Shown: positions 44,122-55,126 of the stretch, piece by piece | Numbering within the stretch: the stretch's first letter is position 1 | Layout of the letters: every line of letters starts with the position of its first letter | DNA from: Asaia bogorensis | GTDB lineage: Bacteria > Pseudomonadota > Alphaproteobacteria > Acetobacterales > Acetobacteraceae | NCBI RefSeq assembly: GCF_900465345.1 | Contig: NZ_UEGO01000033.1 | Location: forward strand, 62,001 to 126,000 | Direction: 5' to 3' | Length of the DNA stretch: 64,000 bases | Notes under the pieces: model-generated | Seen by the model: only the letters and a program-made list of their open reading frames with translations | What the model was told of the DNA's origin: nothing | The model's database searches: none | Made by a program: the position numbers and the translations under genes

Positions 44122-47100
44122 ATGGGGGCGTATCACATGTTGTTTTGGGAGCGTCCCGATCCTGACACCTCGGCAATCCAGCCGATCGCATCGCCCCCCA
44201 CGTTCCTGCTCCCCTTGCAGGAGACTTTCCCCGATCTCGCTTTCTCACTGATCGCCGTGCGAGATGGGGAGCCGCACCTCATTCAGGCAACACAGGCGGA
44301 AACGCCGGGCAGGATGACGGTTCTTCCTGATCTTTCACGCTCCAGCAAACAAGACTGGATGAAAGATGTTCCCTTCCCCGGGAAAGGACAGCTTGCAGGT
44401 TGGGATTTCTTCCCTTTCGGTACGCCGGTCGCAGGGCTTGTCGCGGTCGCTGCCCATGAGGCTCCCATATCCCTGCAACAAAAGCGCATTGTGCAGGCTC
44501 ATGCCAATCTGCTTGGTGCAATATGCCGAAATGACCCGTTCATCCTGGCACCCTCGGCGCAGGATGATGCCGCCCGCACCGAACGTCAGATCGTCTCTCC
44601 CCTCCCTGACGTCCTACGGCCCACGACGCCGGATGACCTGGAAGGCAGAGTGCGGCAAGCCTCACTGGGCTTCCTGTTGTGGAGCGCCGAAACATGCCTG
44701 CTGACAGGGGATCCCTATCTGGCTGCCCTGTGTGGCATCGACGCCGAAGCCCTGCGCCTTGGAGTCGAATGGCCGGTCTTTCTGGATTGTATTCATGAAT
44801 CCTCGCCGACAGCGCTCGAGACCGATCCGGTCAGATGGCTAACCGGGGCCGGAGGCTCCGGACTGGTATTTCGGCAGGCCAGTGGTGCACCAAGAGCCGT
44901 TAATGTCAGTGTTCAACCCCACCCCAAGGGGTGTACAGGAACCGTCATTGACGCCGGGATTGATTGTGATGCGCGAGCTGCCCTGCACGCAAGTCAGGCT
45001 GTCATCAATTCCCTGCTCGTCAGCGCCAGTGACTGCATAAAAATTCTCGACCTCGACGGGAAGATAACCTTCGTCAATCATGGGGCCGTACTCGTTCTCG
45101 GCCTCTGCTCACCTGCAGATATGCTCGGCGTATACTGGCCTGATGTATGGCAGGAGCGCGGCCGAAAACTCTCGCTTGATGCGATCGGTGCCGCCAGAGA
45201 CGGCCTCACCAGCCATTTTCAGGAATATGTCGAGACAAGCGACGGGCGCAAACGTCTGTGGGATGTGGTCGTCACCCCCATTCTGGGCCCTGATGGCAGA
45301 CCCGAGCGTATTCTCGGCGTCTCACGCGACATGACGGTTGCCAATCAGGAACATGAGAGACTCGAACTTGCACTCGCAGCAGGCACCATCATCGGCATGT
45401 GGCTGTGGGATGCCAGACGCCAGCTTGTGACGGGCGATCTGCGTATGGCGCAGACCCTGCATCTGCCCCCGGCCCAGCTCGCCGATGGCCTGGAACTCAT
45501 ACAATTGCTTGATAGTGTGGCTCCCGAGGACCGCCCTGTTCTACAGGCGGCTCTCGATACGGCACTTGAGGAGCGCAAGCCGTTTCGCTGCGAGTTCCGC
45601 CTCTGCGATGATGGCTCACGCACCAGCCGCTGGATCGAAGCCAATGGCTCCTGCACCTATGACCATAATGGCCATATCAGTCATTTTCCGGGTATCCTGC
45701 TCGATATCGACGCGCCAAAGCGCCAGACACTCAAGCGCGAGGCCCTTGTCACTTTCGGTGATGAACTCCGCGCACTGACGAGCGAGGCCGATATCCTGGC
45801 GCTCACCGCGCGCACCCTTGGTATGACCATCGAGGCAGATCGCTCCGGCTTTGCCGATGTGGACCATGAGCGGGAACTGGCGCAGGTCACCGATTGCTGG
45901 CGCAGGAATGATGATATTCCCGATGTTTCCGGCCTTTACGCATTCCGGTCCTTTGGCACCTATATCGATCTGCTCAAGGCAGGCGAGGTCGTGGCCATTG
46001 ACGATGTCAGGACCAGTCCCCTGACGGCAGCGCAGGCTACCCAGTTTGCACCGCTCAAGATCTGCGCCCTGCTCAATGTGCCGATCATGGATAATGGTAT
46101 CCTGCAGGCTGTCGCCATCGTCCACTTTGCCCATGCCCATTGCTGGGATGAGATCACCCTCTCCTTCGTTCGCACCATTGCCGACAGAAGCTGGGCCGCC
46201 ATACGCCAGATGCGCGCGCAGGAAGCCCTGCGCCGCATGAACGAGACCCTCGAAGAGCAGGTTCTGCGCCGCACACGCGAGCGTGACAGACTTTGGGCGA
46301 TCAGCGCCGACCTTTTGGCCCTGACCGATCGCGACGGCAGGCTGCGTTACCTCAACCCCAGCTGGCAGACCTGTTTTGGTGACAAGGCGCGTGACTGGAT
46401 TGGCAGCAAGGCCGAACAGCTTGTGCATCCCGCAGACGTGGCGCGGGCGACAGAAGCCCTTGCCCTACTGCGCGAGGGCAGGCTCGACCACGGGGTGGAC
46501 CTGCGCTTTCTGCACCAGGATGGCGAGTGGCATACTTTCAACTGGTCCGGTTCGACCGAAGGGGAGGATATCTACCTGATTGGCCGCGATGTAACTGATC
46601 GCATCGCCCTGGAGGATCAGCTTCGCCAGTCACAGAAAATGGAAGCCGTGGGCCAGCTTACCGGTGGCCTTGCCCATGATTTCAACAATATCCTTGCCGG
46701 CATCGGGGGCGCGCTCTCGCTGTTGACGCGTCGTATCGAACAGGGACGCACCGAAGGGCTGGACCGCTACATAACAGCGGCTCAGGGCGCTACCGATCGC
46801 GCCGCCGCCCTGACACACCGCCTGCTGGCTTTTTCGCGCCGCCAGACGCTCGATCCGCAACCTGCTGACATCAACACGCTCATTCGCGGGCTCCAGGACC
46901 TGATTGCCGGTACAGTCGGTCCATCTGTCGTGCTCGAACTCTGTCTGGACGAGACCATCGGGCCGGCTCTGGTTGATACGAACCAGCTTGAAAACGCGCT
47001 GCTCAATCTCTCGATCAATGCACGCGATGCCATGCCGGAAGGCGGACATCTGACGATTGCGACATCACGCGCCACGCTGGGGGCGCTTCAGGCAGAGGAA

Positions 47101-47772
47101 TGGGGGGTCCGTGCCGGCGTCTATCAGGTGATGTCAGTGACGGATACAGGCGTGGGCATGAGCGCTGATGTCATGGCACGTGCTTTCGATCCTTTCTTCA
47201 CAACCAAGCCGATTGGCAAAGGTACCGGACTTGGCCTCAGCATGATCTATGGCTTTGCCAGACAGTCCGGGGGACGGGTCAGCATTGCCTCGATACCCGG
47301 TGCGGGCACCTCGGTCCATATCTGGCTGCCCAGCCATGCCGCTCCCTTGCCCTCCCCTGTTTTCACGCTGAATCTTGCGCAGGATGGCGATGCGCTGCGT
47401 CATCTGCGCGTGTTGCTGGTCGATGATGAGGAGACGCTGCGTTTCACGGTTCGTGAAACGCTGGAAGACTGGGGTGCCATTGTTCAGGAGGCGAGCGACG
47501 GTACGGCAGCGCTGGCCCTGCTGAACGACCGCGAACGTCTCTATGATTTGCTGATTACCGATGTCGGCTTGCCAGGCGGATTGAATGGCCGACAACTGGC
47601 CGATGCAGCCCTCGTACTGCGCCCTTCGCTCTCGGTGCTGTTCATTACGGGATATGCCGAGCAGGCGATATTCAACCGGAGCGGACAGGATGAGAAAATC
47701 CATATCCTGCCCAAACCCTTCACCACCGCCATGCTCGATGAGAAGTTGAGGAACGCTCTCAGGCGTGGCTGA
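44122..47772 (+). CDS. Soluble hybrid sensor histidine kinase (PAS-PAS-GAF-PAS-HisKA-HATPase-REC)
   Basis: 1216 residues with no membrane helix. PAS-like segments lie at about 285-415, 416-550 and 715-830, with a GAF domain at about 555-700. The kinase core has the phospho-acceptor in [11 protein letters not shown] (His852), N-box [17 protein letters not shown]1 DTGVGM, F-box FDPFFTTK and G2 [12 protein letters not shown]-terminal receiver has LLVDDEE (Asp1101-1102), phospho-Asp1147 in ITDVGLPGG and Lys1198 in LPKP. HisKA of the AHDFNN type is common in alphaproteobacterial cytosolic sensors. No response regulator is adjacent. An ATG at 44137 behind GGGGG is a competing start. Confidence 0.92.
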   Translation: MGAYHMLFWERPDPDTSAIQPIASPPTFLLPLQETFPDLAFSLIAVRDGEPHLIQATQAETPGRMTVLPDLSRSSKQDWMKDVPFPGKGQLAGWDFFPFGTPVAGLVAVAAHEAPISLQQKRIVQAHANLLGAICRNDPFILAPSAQDDAARTERQIVSPLPDVLRPTTPDDLEGRVRQASLGFLLWSAETCLLTGDPYLAALCGIDAEALRLGVEWPVFLDCIHESSPTALETDPVRWLTGAGGSGLVFRQASGAPRAVNVSVQPHPKGCTGTVIDAGIDCDARAALHASQAVINSLLVSASDCIKILDLDGKITFVNHGAVLVLGLCSPADMLGVYWPDVWQERGRKLSLDAIGAARDGLTSHFQEYVETSDGRKRLWDVVVTPILGPDGRPERILGVSRDMTVANQEHERLELALAAGTIIGMWLWDARRQLVTGDLRMAQTLHLPPAQLADGLELIQLLDSVAPEDRPVLQAALDTALEERKPFRCEFRLCDDGSRTSRWIEANGSCTYDHNGHISHFPGILLDIDAPKRQTLKREALVTFGDELRALTSEADILALTARTLGMTIEADRSGFADVDHERELAQVTDCWRRNDDIPDVSGLYAFRSFGTYIDLLKAGEVVAIDDVRTSPLTAAQATQFAPLKICALLNVPIMDNGILQAVAIVHFAHAHCWDEITLSFVRTIADRSWAAIRQMRAQEALRRMNETLEEQVLRRTRERDRLWAISADLLALTDRDGRLRYLNPSWQTCFGDKARDWIGSKAEQLVHPADVARATEALALLREGRLDHGVDLRFLHQDGEWHTFNWSGSTEGEDIYLIGRDVTDRIALEDQLRQSQKMEAVGQLTGGLAHDFNNILAGIGGALSLLTRRIEQGRTEGLDRYITAAQGATDRAAALTHRLLAFSRRQTLDPQPADINTLIRGLQDLIAGTVGPSVVLELCLDETIGPALVDTNQLENALLNLSINARDAMPEGGHLTIATSRATLGALQAEEWGVRAGVYQVMSVTDTGVGMSADVMARAFDPFFTTKPIGKGTGLGLSMIYGFARQSGGRVSIASIPGAGTSVHIWLPSHAAPLPSPVFTLNLAQDGDALRHLRVLLVDDEETLRFTVRETLEDWGAIVQEASDGTAALALLNDRERLYDLLITDVGLPGGLNGRQLADAALVLRPSLSVLFITGYAEQAIFNRSGQDEKIHILPKPFTTAMLDEKLRNALRRG

Positions 47773-47968
47773 CCCCTCCCGGGGAGAATCTGTGCATCTA
47801 CCTGTCCGTTGTGGACCTCCAGCCAGGGACACAAAGCCCCCGCGCCGGGGCAACTCCCGCACTATGACTACCGTGGCCTGTATCGGCGGGAGCGGTACTG
47901 TCCCTCTCCCATGTCGCGCGGATCGCCCGTCATCAAGGCCGTCCCCGGCGGCCCTGAGCAGGAAACCA

Positions 47969-50656
47969 TCATTCTTGCCGGGGCGATGGTACCGGCGCGT
48001 TTTTCCTGGTGGTGCCCGCATCTCCGGACGGCAGATCACGTTCCGGCAATTCGCCGCTTCCCATACCCGCCAGACCGGTCACCTCCACATAACGGGTCGG
48101 ATAGGGCAGATGGATGTTACGGGCCTCGAATGTCTTTTTCAGGCGACGATAAAACTCACGCTGCACTGGCCAGCGCCCTGAGGTGATCGTCGGCAGTGTG
48201 CCTCTCACGGTAACAGAGGTCTGATTCAGCGCGTCCACACCCCACATCTGGAAGTCGTCGATGATCAGAGCCTTGAAGTTGTCATCTGCCCGCATTTCAG
48301 CCGTGATGTCATTGATCACCTTCACCACCTCATCCGTATCTGTCTCATAACCGACCTCGGCCACAATGATCGCACGGGCAAAATCGCGATTATAATTGAT
48401 GATCTGGCCGAGCGAACTGAACGGGAAGATGTTCATCGAGCCATCATTGGCGCGAACATGCACCGTGCGCAGCGAGAGATGCTCGACCACGCCATAAGTC
48501 CCGTTAAGCGTCACGGCATCGCCCACCGTCAGGGCATTTTCCATGAGCAGGAAGATCCCGTTGATGAAATCCTGCACAAGCTTTTGCGAACCAAAGCCGA
48601 GTGCCACGCCAAAAATCGAAGCACCTGCCAGAAGCGGTGCGACATTCACGCCGATTTCGCTCAGCACGGTGAACCCGATGACCGCCACCAGAATGACCAG
48701 AAGAACGATGCGGATCATGGGCTGCAATGTTCGCACGCGCGCCACTCTTGCCGCACCGTCATCGAGGCCACCGACCTTGCGCGCATAGCGTTCCAGCCTG
48801 ATGTTGCTCGCCTCCCACACCACAACACCAAGCAGGCAGGCGATCAGTACCGTCATGGATGATGAGACGAGGCGATAGCCAAGCCCCCCAGCGCCAAACA
48901 GGGCCTTGATGGGCGCACCCCAGGCACTCGCAAGCGCAAGGACCGTCAGCGCGATTATGATGACAGACGTGACCCGTTGCGCAGGGGCGTAATACCGGCT
49001 GAAGCGGGTCTGTGCGTCTTCACTGAGCGTGACCCAACCCGGTGCGGAGCGGAATACACGCTCCAGCAAGCCGTAAAGTACAATGCTGACGCAGCGCATG
49101 ATTACAAGCGCGACGGCGCTGCGCAGGAACAGCTTCCAGATGGCAGCATAGCCATGATGGATTTCGGCTGCCCAGACAAGCCATAGTCCCATGTCGAAGA
49201 ACAAGGCAATCACCCACCATGTGCGACCAAAAAGATGCAACATGCTGGCACCAAAGCCACGCTTCTCCCTGCGCTCGCAAAAACGCATGACCTTGGGGCG
49301 GCTGCGAATGATCATGGCTGCCACCATGAGATGCAGAACGAGCGTCAGGATCTTGAGCAGCGCCTCGATCACCCTGTCGGGCAAACCACAATCATCAAGC
49401 GTTTCGAGAGCAGCGGCTGAAATACCGGTGGTCAGGATCAGCAGGCGCAGCCAGTCAAACAGGAAGCTCGCCGCAGAATCGGAGAGCAGCGCAAGACGCA
49501 GCCAGGGGCGCTGGGGCGCAAGAATAGTGCGTATGGCAATGATCAGCCCTCCTGCCACCAGCGCTGTCAGGCTGAGGGCTCGCAGCAATGCCGTCGTAAA
49601 TTCATCAGCCGCAGGATCTAGGATGATGATGAGTAGCGCAATGAACGGCACGACGAGAACTGGCAGGCAATCCAGCAGCAGGCACAGGAAACTGTATGGC
49701 AGCCGCTTGAGAACCAGCGTCAGTCTGGCAAGGGCGCCCTGATGACGTAAACGCGACAGACGCTCGCGATCCTGGTTGTCCGGTGGAGGCGTAGTGCCAC
49801 CCGGGACATCCTTCACCTGCGGCGAGGGACTTGCGGACTGGAGATGCGGTGTTTCGTCCGCAGGCTTCTGATAGGCGTCACCATGGTCCTGCGCTAGCAA
49901 GGAGGCAGGGTCAGAGGATGATATTCCGTCATAGGCAACGACCTCATCTTTAGACTTCGCCTTGTTATCCTCCCGCACGGCTTCGTCAGCCGCCTCTTCT
50001 GCTGCCTGACGGTCATCAATCTCGCGAGCAAGCGCCGTACGTCCCTTGATACGGGCGAGGGCCTCGACACGATTACGCACGCCACGCAGCAGAAAACGCA
50101 GGGCGTAGAAGAGACAGGTACTCACTGCGGCCAGAATAAGCGCACGCAGCAGCAACTTCAGGGATTCCTGACGATCGGCCGGATCGTTGCGCATATGACG
50201 CCACCACGGCCCTATGGCACGGACGTCAACCACTGTACGCAAGAGGCTATGCGCCTGCACGCTTGCAGCATGGGTCCAGTCTGAGGCACTGCCGAGCAGT
50301 TCTGCCCCAAGCCCATCGGGCTTGAGCTTCGGGCCCGGCTTGTCAGCCGAATCTGCCGGATTGGCCGCCTGCTGGGCCTGGCTGAGATTTTGCAGCGTTG
50401 TCAGAAATTCGCGGCGCTTGACTTCATTATTGAGCACTGAAGCCAGTTGCCGTGCCTGATCAGCCGTTATGCGCGGTGTATCCTGTGCTGTTGCGGCGGG
50501 CTGCGTCTGGGCAAGCGTCGCGGCTGGACGCAGGCACAGGCTGCCAGCAAACAGGACGACAAACAGCAGCAGCAGGGAGGGTCTTCGCGCAGGATACCTG
50601 TTCTGGAGTGTCAGGACCGTGGCGCCCGAACCGGGTGCTCGCGAAAGGGACAACAT
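47969..50656 (-). CDS. Large MscS-type mechanosensitive channel
   Basis: 895 residues. A signal peptide or first helix (RPSLLLLFVVLFAGSLCL) precedes a periplasmic region to about 165. About ten membrane helices follow, and then the MscS pore and cytoplasmic domain. The pore-helix stretch FGVALGFGSQKLVQDFINGI and LMENALTVGDAVTLNGTYGVVEHLSLRT-type beta domain residues are diagnostic. A charged cytoplasmic insert (about 215-290) separates early helices. It releases solutes during osmotic downshock and resembles YbiO/MscM-sized homologues. AAGGA lies eight bases before the ATG. Confidence 0.9.
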   Translation of the reverse strand: MLSLSRAPGSGATVLTLQNRYPARRPSLLLLFVVLFAGSLCLRPAATLAQTQPAATAQDTPRITADQARQLASVLNNEVKRREFLTTLQNLSQAQQAANPADSADKPGPKLKPDGLGAELLGSASDWTHAASVQAHSLLRTVVDVRAIGPWWRHMRNDPADRQESLKLLLRALILAAVSTCLFYALRFLLRGVRNRVEALARIKGRTALAREIDDRQAAEEAADEAVREDNKAKSKDEVVAYDGISSSDPASLLAQDHGDAYQKPADETPHLQSASPSPQVKDVPGGTTPPPDNQDRERLSRLRHQGALARLTLVLKRLPYSFLCLLLDCLPVLVVPFIALLIIILDPAADEFTTALLRALSLTALVAGGLIIAIRTILAPQRPWLRLALLSDSAASFLFDWLRLLILTTGISAAALETLDDCGLPDRVIEALLKILTLVLHLMVAAMIIRSRPKVMRFCERREKRGFGASMLHLFGRTWWVIALFFDMGLWLVWAAEIHHGYAAIWKLFLRSAVALVIMRCVSIVLYGLLERVFRSAPGWVTLSEDAQTRFSRYYAPAQRVTSVIIIALTVLALASAWGAPIKALFGAGGLGYRLVSSSMTVLIACLLGVVVWEASNIRLERYARKVGGLDDGAARVARVRTLQPMIRIVLLVILVAVIGFTVLSEIGVNVAPLLAGASIFGVALGFGSQKLVQDFINGIFLLMENALTVGDAVTLNGTYGVVEHLSLRTVHVRANDGSMNIFPFSSLGQIINYNRDFARAIIVAEVGYETDTDEVVKVINDITAEMRADDNFKALIIDDFQMWGVDALNQTSVTVRGTLPTITSGRWPVQREFYRRLKKTFEARNIHLPYPTRYVEVTGLAGMGSGELPERDLPSGDAGTTRKNAPVPSPRQE

Positions 50657-50930
50657 CAGGCATATCCTTGCGGGAACAGAAATTTGGTAGTGTACGACCT
50701 GCCTGTACCGGCATGGCAGGCCTCTTCAATGCCGGATAGCGACCAAAGCCACCCGGTCAAAACAACATGACAATCAGGGATCTACATCCGCGGTGGATCC
50801 AGTATCCCACGATCTTTCACTGATGAAAGCGCAACCCGGTTCCGGCTTCCAGACACGGCAATATGGTCGCCGGGGCGCCGCAAGGCGGTCCGCAGCATGA
50901 CCGGCTCCGCCCCATGAGTGATTCTGGCTT

Positions 50931-52151
50931 TCAGGCTGCGTTGGCCAGACGATGCTCTCGCCACAATTCGGCCAGCGCTGCTACAAGAGAGTCGATATCG
51001 TCCTTGCTGTGCAGGGGCCCTGGTGTGATGCGCAGACGCTCCGTGCCCCGGGGAACCGTTGGGTAGTTGATCGGCTGGATATAATGGCCAAAGCGCTGGA
51101 GCAACGCATCAGACAACGCGCGGCATTGCGTCGCATCGCCCACCATCACCGGCACGATATGCGATGGGTTGTCCAGATGGGGGATACCTGCACGGTCGAG
51201 GCTTTCACGCAGCCACGCCACTGCCTGACGATGCGCCGCCCGTTCACTCTGGCTGTTGCGCAGATGGCGGATGCTCGCCAACGCCCCTGCGGCGATCATC
51301 GGTGGGAGCGCAGTCGAGAAAATGAATCCCGAGGCGAAGGAACGCACAAAATCGCACAGGGCTGCGCTGCCGGTAATATAGCCGCCCACCACGCCAAAAC
51401 CCTTGCCCAGAGTTCCCTCAATGACTGACAGGCGATGCGCAAGACCGCGCTCCTCGGCGACACCTCCTCCCTGATGTCCATACAGGCCCACCGCATGGAC
51501 CTCATCCAGATAGGTCAGGGCGTTATAACGATCGGCAAGGTCACAGATCGCTTCGATCGGCGCGATATCGCCATCCATCGAGTAGACCGATTCAAAGGCG
51601 ACAATCTTGGGCGTGTCGAGCGGGATTGCCTTGAGCTTCTGCTCGAGATCCTCGACGTCGTTATGGCGGAAGATCATCTTCTCGGCGCGCGAATGGCGTA
51701 TGCCTTCGATCATCGATGCATGATTGGCAGCGTCAGAGAGTACGACGCAGCCCTTGAGCCTGGCAGCAATCGTACCAAGCGTCGCCCAGTTGGAGAGATA
51801 ACCTGAATTGAACAGAAGGGCTGCTTCCTTGCCATGCAACGCGGCAAGTTCCTTTTCCAGCGCAACATGCTCATGGTTTGTACCCGAGATATTACGCGTG
51901 CCACCGGCCCCGGCGCCACTACGAGACAGGCTTTCATGCATCGCCTTGAGCACATCGGGGTGCTGGCCCATGCCAAGGTAGTCATTCGAGCACCAGACAG
52001 TGATATCGCGCTTCAGACCGTGGTGATAGGCGTGAGGGAATTGACCGGCATGGCGCTCAAGCTCGGCAAAATGCCGGTAGCTGCCATCAGCCTTGAGGCC
52101 GTCCAGAGCCTTCTGGAAATACGTGTCATAGCCTGTATCGACGTGCGCCAT
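50931..52151 (-). CDS. hemA: 5-aminolevulinate synthase
   Basis: 406 residues. PLP enzyme of the alpha-oxoamine synthase family that condenses glycine and succinyl-CoA, the first haem step in alphaproteobacteria. Features are WCSNDYLGMGQHPDVLKAM, GAGGTRNISGTNHEH, FNSGYLSNWATLG, YLDEVHAVGLYG and the PLP lysine in EGTLGKGFG (Lys250). GAGGGA lies eight bases before the ATG at 52151. The frame stays open upstream to 52328, but that part overlaps the neighbouring gene and has no family match. The haem and siroheme genes of this window are about 8 kb apart. Confidence 0.96.
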   Translation of the reverse strand: MAHVDTGYDTYFQKALDGLKADGSYRHFAELERHAGQFPHAYHHGLKRDITVWCSNDYLGMGQHPDVLKAMHESLSRSGAGAGGTRNISGTNHEHVALEKELAALHGKEAALLFNSGYLSNWATLGTIAARLKGCVVLSDAANHASMIEGIRHSRAEKMIFRHNDVEDLEQKLKAIPLDTPKIVAFESVYSMDGDIAPIEAICDLADRYNALTYLDEVHAVGLYGHQGGGVAEERGLAHRLSVIEGTLGKGFGVVGGYITGSAALCDFVRSFASGFIFSTALPPMIAAGALASIRHLRNSQSERAAHRQAVAWLRESLDRAGIPHLDNPSHIVPVMVGDATQCRALSDALLQRFGHYIQPINYPTVPRGTERLRITPGPLHSKDDIDSLVAALAELWREHRLANAA

Positions 52152-52296
52152 CTCGTTCTTCCCTCTTTTATGTCCATAGCGCAAAACAGCTAACCGCGTT
52201 GCAGGGCAAGTTAAACTCACGTTATGGGCGCTCGCCCGCGCAACGGGAGAGACTGGCGGAACCTGTCGCAAGAGAGAGGCTACGTCCAGCCCTGCT

Positions 52297-53385
52297 TTAT
52301 GCGCAAGGCGGCGTTGCTTCCATCGCAATGTCCTCTAATTCAGGGCAAAAGCCGCTCATTTCATCGAACGCAGCCCCAAGGGCGAAGCCATACTGGGCCG
52401 AAGAGGCGATTCTGGCGAAATGCGTCCTGATCCCAATGGCTTGCAGGGCCCCGCATGTGGCAGAGAAGAATTTCGCTGCAACCGGGTCGAGCCGCTCCTG
52501 TTTCTGCGGGGCCATACGCCAAAGTCCTGATGGTGCAGAGACAAGGCCGGCTTCCAGACTTACCCCGGCAATCAACCCTGAGCCCGCACGCTCTCGCAAC
52601 AGGCTGAGACTGGATACTCCCTGCCCAAAACGCCCAACCCACAATTCCACCCCCCACTCGACCAGAGCGGAGAGACATCTCGCCTCTTCGCGCCCGACGA
52701 GAGAAAACCTGCGTTCATCCAGAACAAGGCGCAGGGCCTGTGGAGAGAAGCGTGTCTCCGCAAACACTTCTTTGAGGGCCAGCACGAAGCTCTTGTCAGG
52801 CAAGGTATGATCAGACAGAGCCAGACTGACCCTGTAATGCCCACCGACCGGGGACATACGATGACAGATTTCACGCAATGTCGCGATGTCAGACCTTGTC
52901 ACATCGTCCCTGTCACGCGCCTTCTGCCTGGTTCGCGGCTGAACCAATGGTACGACATCCCATCCGATAAGCCTGACATGATCACCTGTGCGACCATAAC
53001 GGCCAATCCAGCGCAGGACAGGCGCGCCCATCCCGGTTCCGGAACAGTGAGCCGTGTGAGAAACATGAGAGCATGAGCGCGATCGCCTCCGAACGGCGCC
53101 TTCCATTGGCGTGCCAATCCGGCCTGCACTCGCACCAGCGCAGTTCACCGGGTCAGAACATGTTGTCTGAAGGTTCGGTCGGGTGAGATCGGGAAGGATG
53201 ATACTGGACAACGTGACGCGAGAGACCCGTACGCCCATCCGGTCTGCCTGTGCCTCCCCCCTTTCAGGCGACAGGATCGGTGCAGGGCTTTTCTCCTCAA
53301 TAGATAATCCCGGACCCGCGTTGTCTGTCCGGCCTCGCCCCCGGAGCACAACATCTGAGAGCACCGCGCCGTTGCGCCCGGCCAT
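52297..53385 (-). CDS. Protein with a degenerate EAL-like (c-di-GMP phosphodiesterase-type) domain
   Basis: 362 residues. The C-terminal half follows the EAL pattern: APVLRW where EALLRW is expected, YRVSLALSDHTLPD (for the conserved Asn-Leu-Ser strand), LRLVLDERRFSLVG (for LExTE), WGVELWVGRFGQGVSSLSLL (for the DDFGTGxSSL loop) and AIGIRTHFARIASSAQ (for the AEGVET-Q region). The metal-binding Glu of EAL and both Asp of DDFG are missing, so it should not cleave c-di-GMP. It might bind nucleotide or a partner. AAGGA sits seven bases before the ATG. It lies 145 bases upstream of hemA on the same strand. The assignment rests on eye alignment. Confidence 0.55.
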   Translation of the reverse strand: MAGRNGAVLSDVVLRGRGRTDNAGPGLSIEEKSPAPILSPERGEAQADRMGVRVSRVTLSSIILPDLTRPNLQTTCSDPVNCAGASAGRIGTPMEGAVRRRSRSCSHVSHTAHCSGTGMGAPVLRWIGRYGRTGDHVRLIGWDVVPLVQPRTRQKARDRDDVTRSDIATLREICHRMSPVGGHYRVSLALSDHTLPDKSFVLALKEVFAETRFSPQALRLVLDERRFSLVGREEARCLSALVEWGVELWVGRFGQGVSSLSLLRERAGSGLIAGVSLEAGLVSAPSGLWRMAPQKQERLDPVAAKFFSATCGALQAIGIRTHFARIASSAQYGFALGAAFDEMSGFCPELEDIAMEATPPCA

Positions 53386-53768
53386 TATGGTATCCTTGAT
53401 CGGGCCCCTATCTCGTGGCAACTCGGCAAGGCTCCTCACGGCAAGGGTGGCAGACGGCAATTGTAGAGCGGGAACTATAATATGCCCTTAACGCGCTGAA
53501 TCCCCTCACTGCGCCTTGCCTCCCCTCACCAGGCCAGGCGATTTTCCTTCTGCGACAAACGGGACTCGATTTCGTGCTCTTGCCGGGGCAGAATGAGGAG
53601 TGAAGGAGTCCTCTATCCGAACCTCATGACCTGATCAGTCAGCCCCCCATCTGGCGTAATGCTCTCTCAATCCGATGGAACCGTTTCGCCCTCAGCCGAT
53701 TTTACTCCCTCTCCCAGACCGTTCATTTCATCCGTTTTTTCTGCGCCCCCTATCTCAAGGACGAGACC
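53386..53768. other. Divergent intergenic region
   Basis: 383 bases between the EAL-like gene and the MFS gene. Both promoters should lie here, but I see no convincing -35/-10 pair, palindrome or small gene. Confidence 0.4.
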
Positions 53769-55031
53769 ATGTCGGCCTCCGCCCGCCAATCCTACCTGTC
53801 CCAGATCCTCACCTATCCTCCATTGGTCGCGCTCAAACCCTTCTGGCGCGTCACCTTCGCCGCGTTCCTCGGCTGGTTTCTCGACGCCTTCGACCAGACA
53901 GCGCTGCTGCTCACCCTGCCCGATATCTCTCACGATTTCGGGGTCACCATCAGCGCCATGGGCACGGTACTTCTGGCGCAAAGCATCGGGCGTGCCGTTG
54001 GCAATACCGGGTGGGGATGGCTGGCAGACCGCTATGGCCGCCGACTGGCGTTTCTGCTGGGTGTGTTGTGGTTTGGCGTCTTTTCAGCAGCCACAGGCTT
54101 TTCTCACAGCCTGATCAGCCTGATTGTCATCCAGTTCCTTTTCGGCATCGGTTTTGGCGGTGAGTGGACGGCTTCCGCAGCCCTTCTGATGGAAAGCGTA
54201 CCCGGCAAAAGCCGCGCCATGGCCTCGGCCATCATGATGTCGGGTTATGAGCTGGGGTTTCTGGCTGCGACCGCAGCCCAGGCCGTTATCCTCCCGCACT
54301 ACTCATGGCGCCTGCTGTTCTTCATAGGGCTGGCCCCCGCCGTGCTCGCGCTTTTCATACGCTGGGGCGTTCAGGAAAGCCCGGTATGGACACTCAAGCA
54401 GGAACGCCAGAAGGGGCTCAACGGCGCGGCACCCCAGCCAAAAGCCAAATTCATCCTGACGCTGGCGGCCGTGCAGGCCATTGCGCTGATGTCGTTTCTG
54501 GAGTTCCAGAAGGCTGCCATCTACAGCCTTTATCCAACGATCCTGCGCAATGTTCATCACCTGACGCCGGCCCTCGTGTTCTGGCCAATCGGCTGTTTCT
54601 GTATCGGTTCGCTGGTGGGCAAGCTATCCTGCGGGGCGCTGGCCAGCCGCTTTGGCGATCTGCGCGTGATCATCGGCACACTGCTTGTGGTGATCCTCAC
54701 GATCTATCCGTTCCTGAGTGCGGAGACCTACCCCGTTCTGCTGGTATCGGCCGTGATCATGGGGCTTGCTGCCTCGGGCGTCTTTGCCCTCGTGCCGCAT
54801 TATCTCGCCAAGCGCTTCCCTTCGGACACGCGCAGCTTCGGCATGGGGCTGAGCTATGCCATTGGCTCGCTTGGTCAGGGGCTTGCGGGCAAGCTTGTCC
54901 CGGTTTTCGGGCGTAATCTTGGTCTCCCGCTCTCGGCACAGCTTTTTGTCATTGGATCCAGCGTGATCGTGGGCGCCATTGCGTGGGCAGAGCCGGACGA
55001 GCTTCCGGGCGAGACAATGGAAAACGAATAG
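53769..55031 (+). CDS. MFS transporter, sialate/carboxylate (SHS)-like
   Basis: 420 residues with about 12 membrane segments. The loop 2-3 signature is GWLADRYGRRLAFL; FLGWFLDAFDQTALLLTLPDI and FGIGFGGEWTASAALLMESVP resemble the sialic-acid/lactate/aromatic-acid proton symporters. The substrate, probably an organic acid, cannot be read. AAGGA lies seven bases before the ATG. It ends at a strong terminator shared with the convergent PKS gene. Confidence 0.88.
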   Translation: MSASARQSYLSQILTYPPLVALKPFWRVTFAAFLGWFLDAFDQTALLLTLPDISHDFGVTISAMGTVLLAQSIGRAVGNTGWGWLADRYGRRLAFLLGVLWFGVFSAATGFSHSLISLIVIQFLFGIGFGGEWTASAALLMESVPGKSRAMASAIMMSGYELGFLAATAAQAVILPHYSWRLLFFIGLAPAVLALFIRWGVQESPVWTLKQERQKGLNGAAPQPKAKFILTLAAVQAIALMSFLEFQKAAIYSLYPTILRNVHHLTPALVFWPIGCFCIGSLVGKLSCGALASRFGDLRVIIGTLLVVILTIYPFLSAETYPVLLVSAVIMGLAASGVFALVPHYLAKRFPSDTRSFGMGLSYAIGSLGQGLAGKLVPVFGRNLGLPLSAQLFVIGSSVIVGAIAWAEPDELPGETMENE

Positions 55032-55063
55032 CGTAGCCCCCTGCCCTCATGCTGTCAGACATG

Positions 55064-55099
55064 AAAAAGGCTGGTGGGCTTTCGTCCACCAGCCTTTTT
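55064..55099. terminator. Bidirectional intrinsic terminator between the MFS and PKS genes
   Basis: A perfect 14-bp stem, AAAAAGGCTGGTGG (55064-55077) with CCACCAGCCTTTTT (55086-55099), has an eight-base loop. T-runs form on both strands. It lies between two convergent stops. Confidence 0.93.
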
Positions 55100-55126
55100 A
55101 TCGAACCTTCCCGATGCCGTCCCGCC

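Noticed and set aside
44122-44137. Moving the hybrid kinase start to the ATG at 44137
   Set aside because: Its GGGGG site is better spaced, but the two options differ by five residues and the sequence does not decide between them; the upstream ATG was kept.
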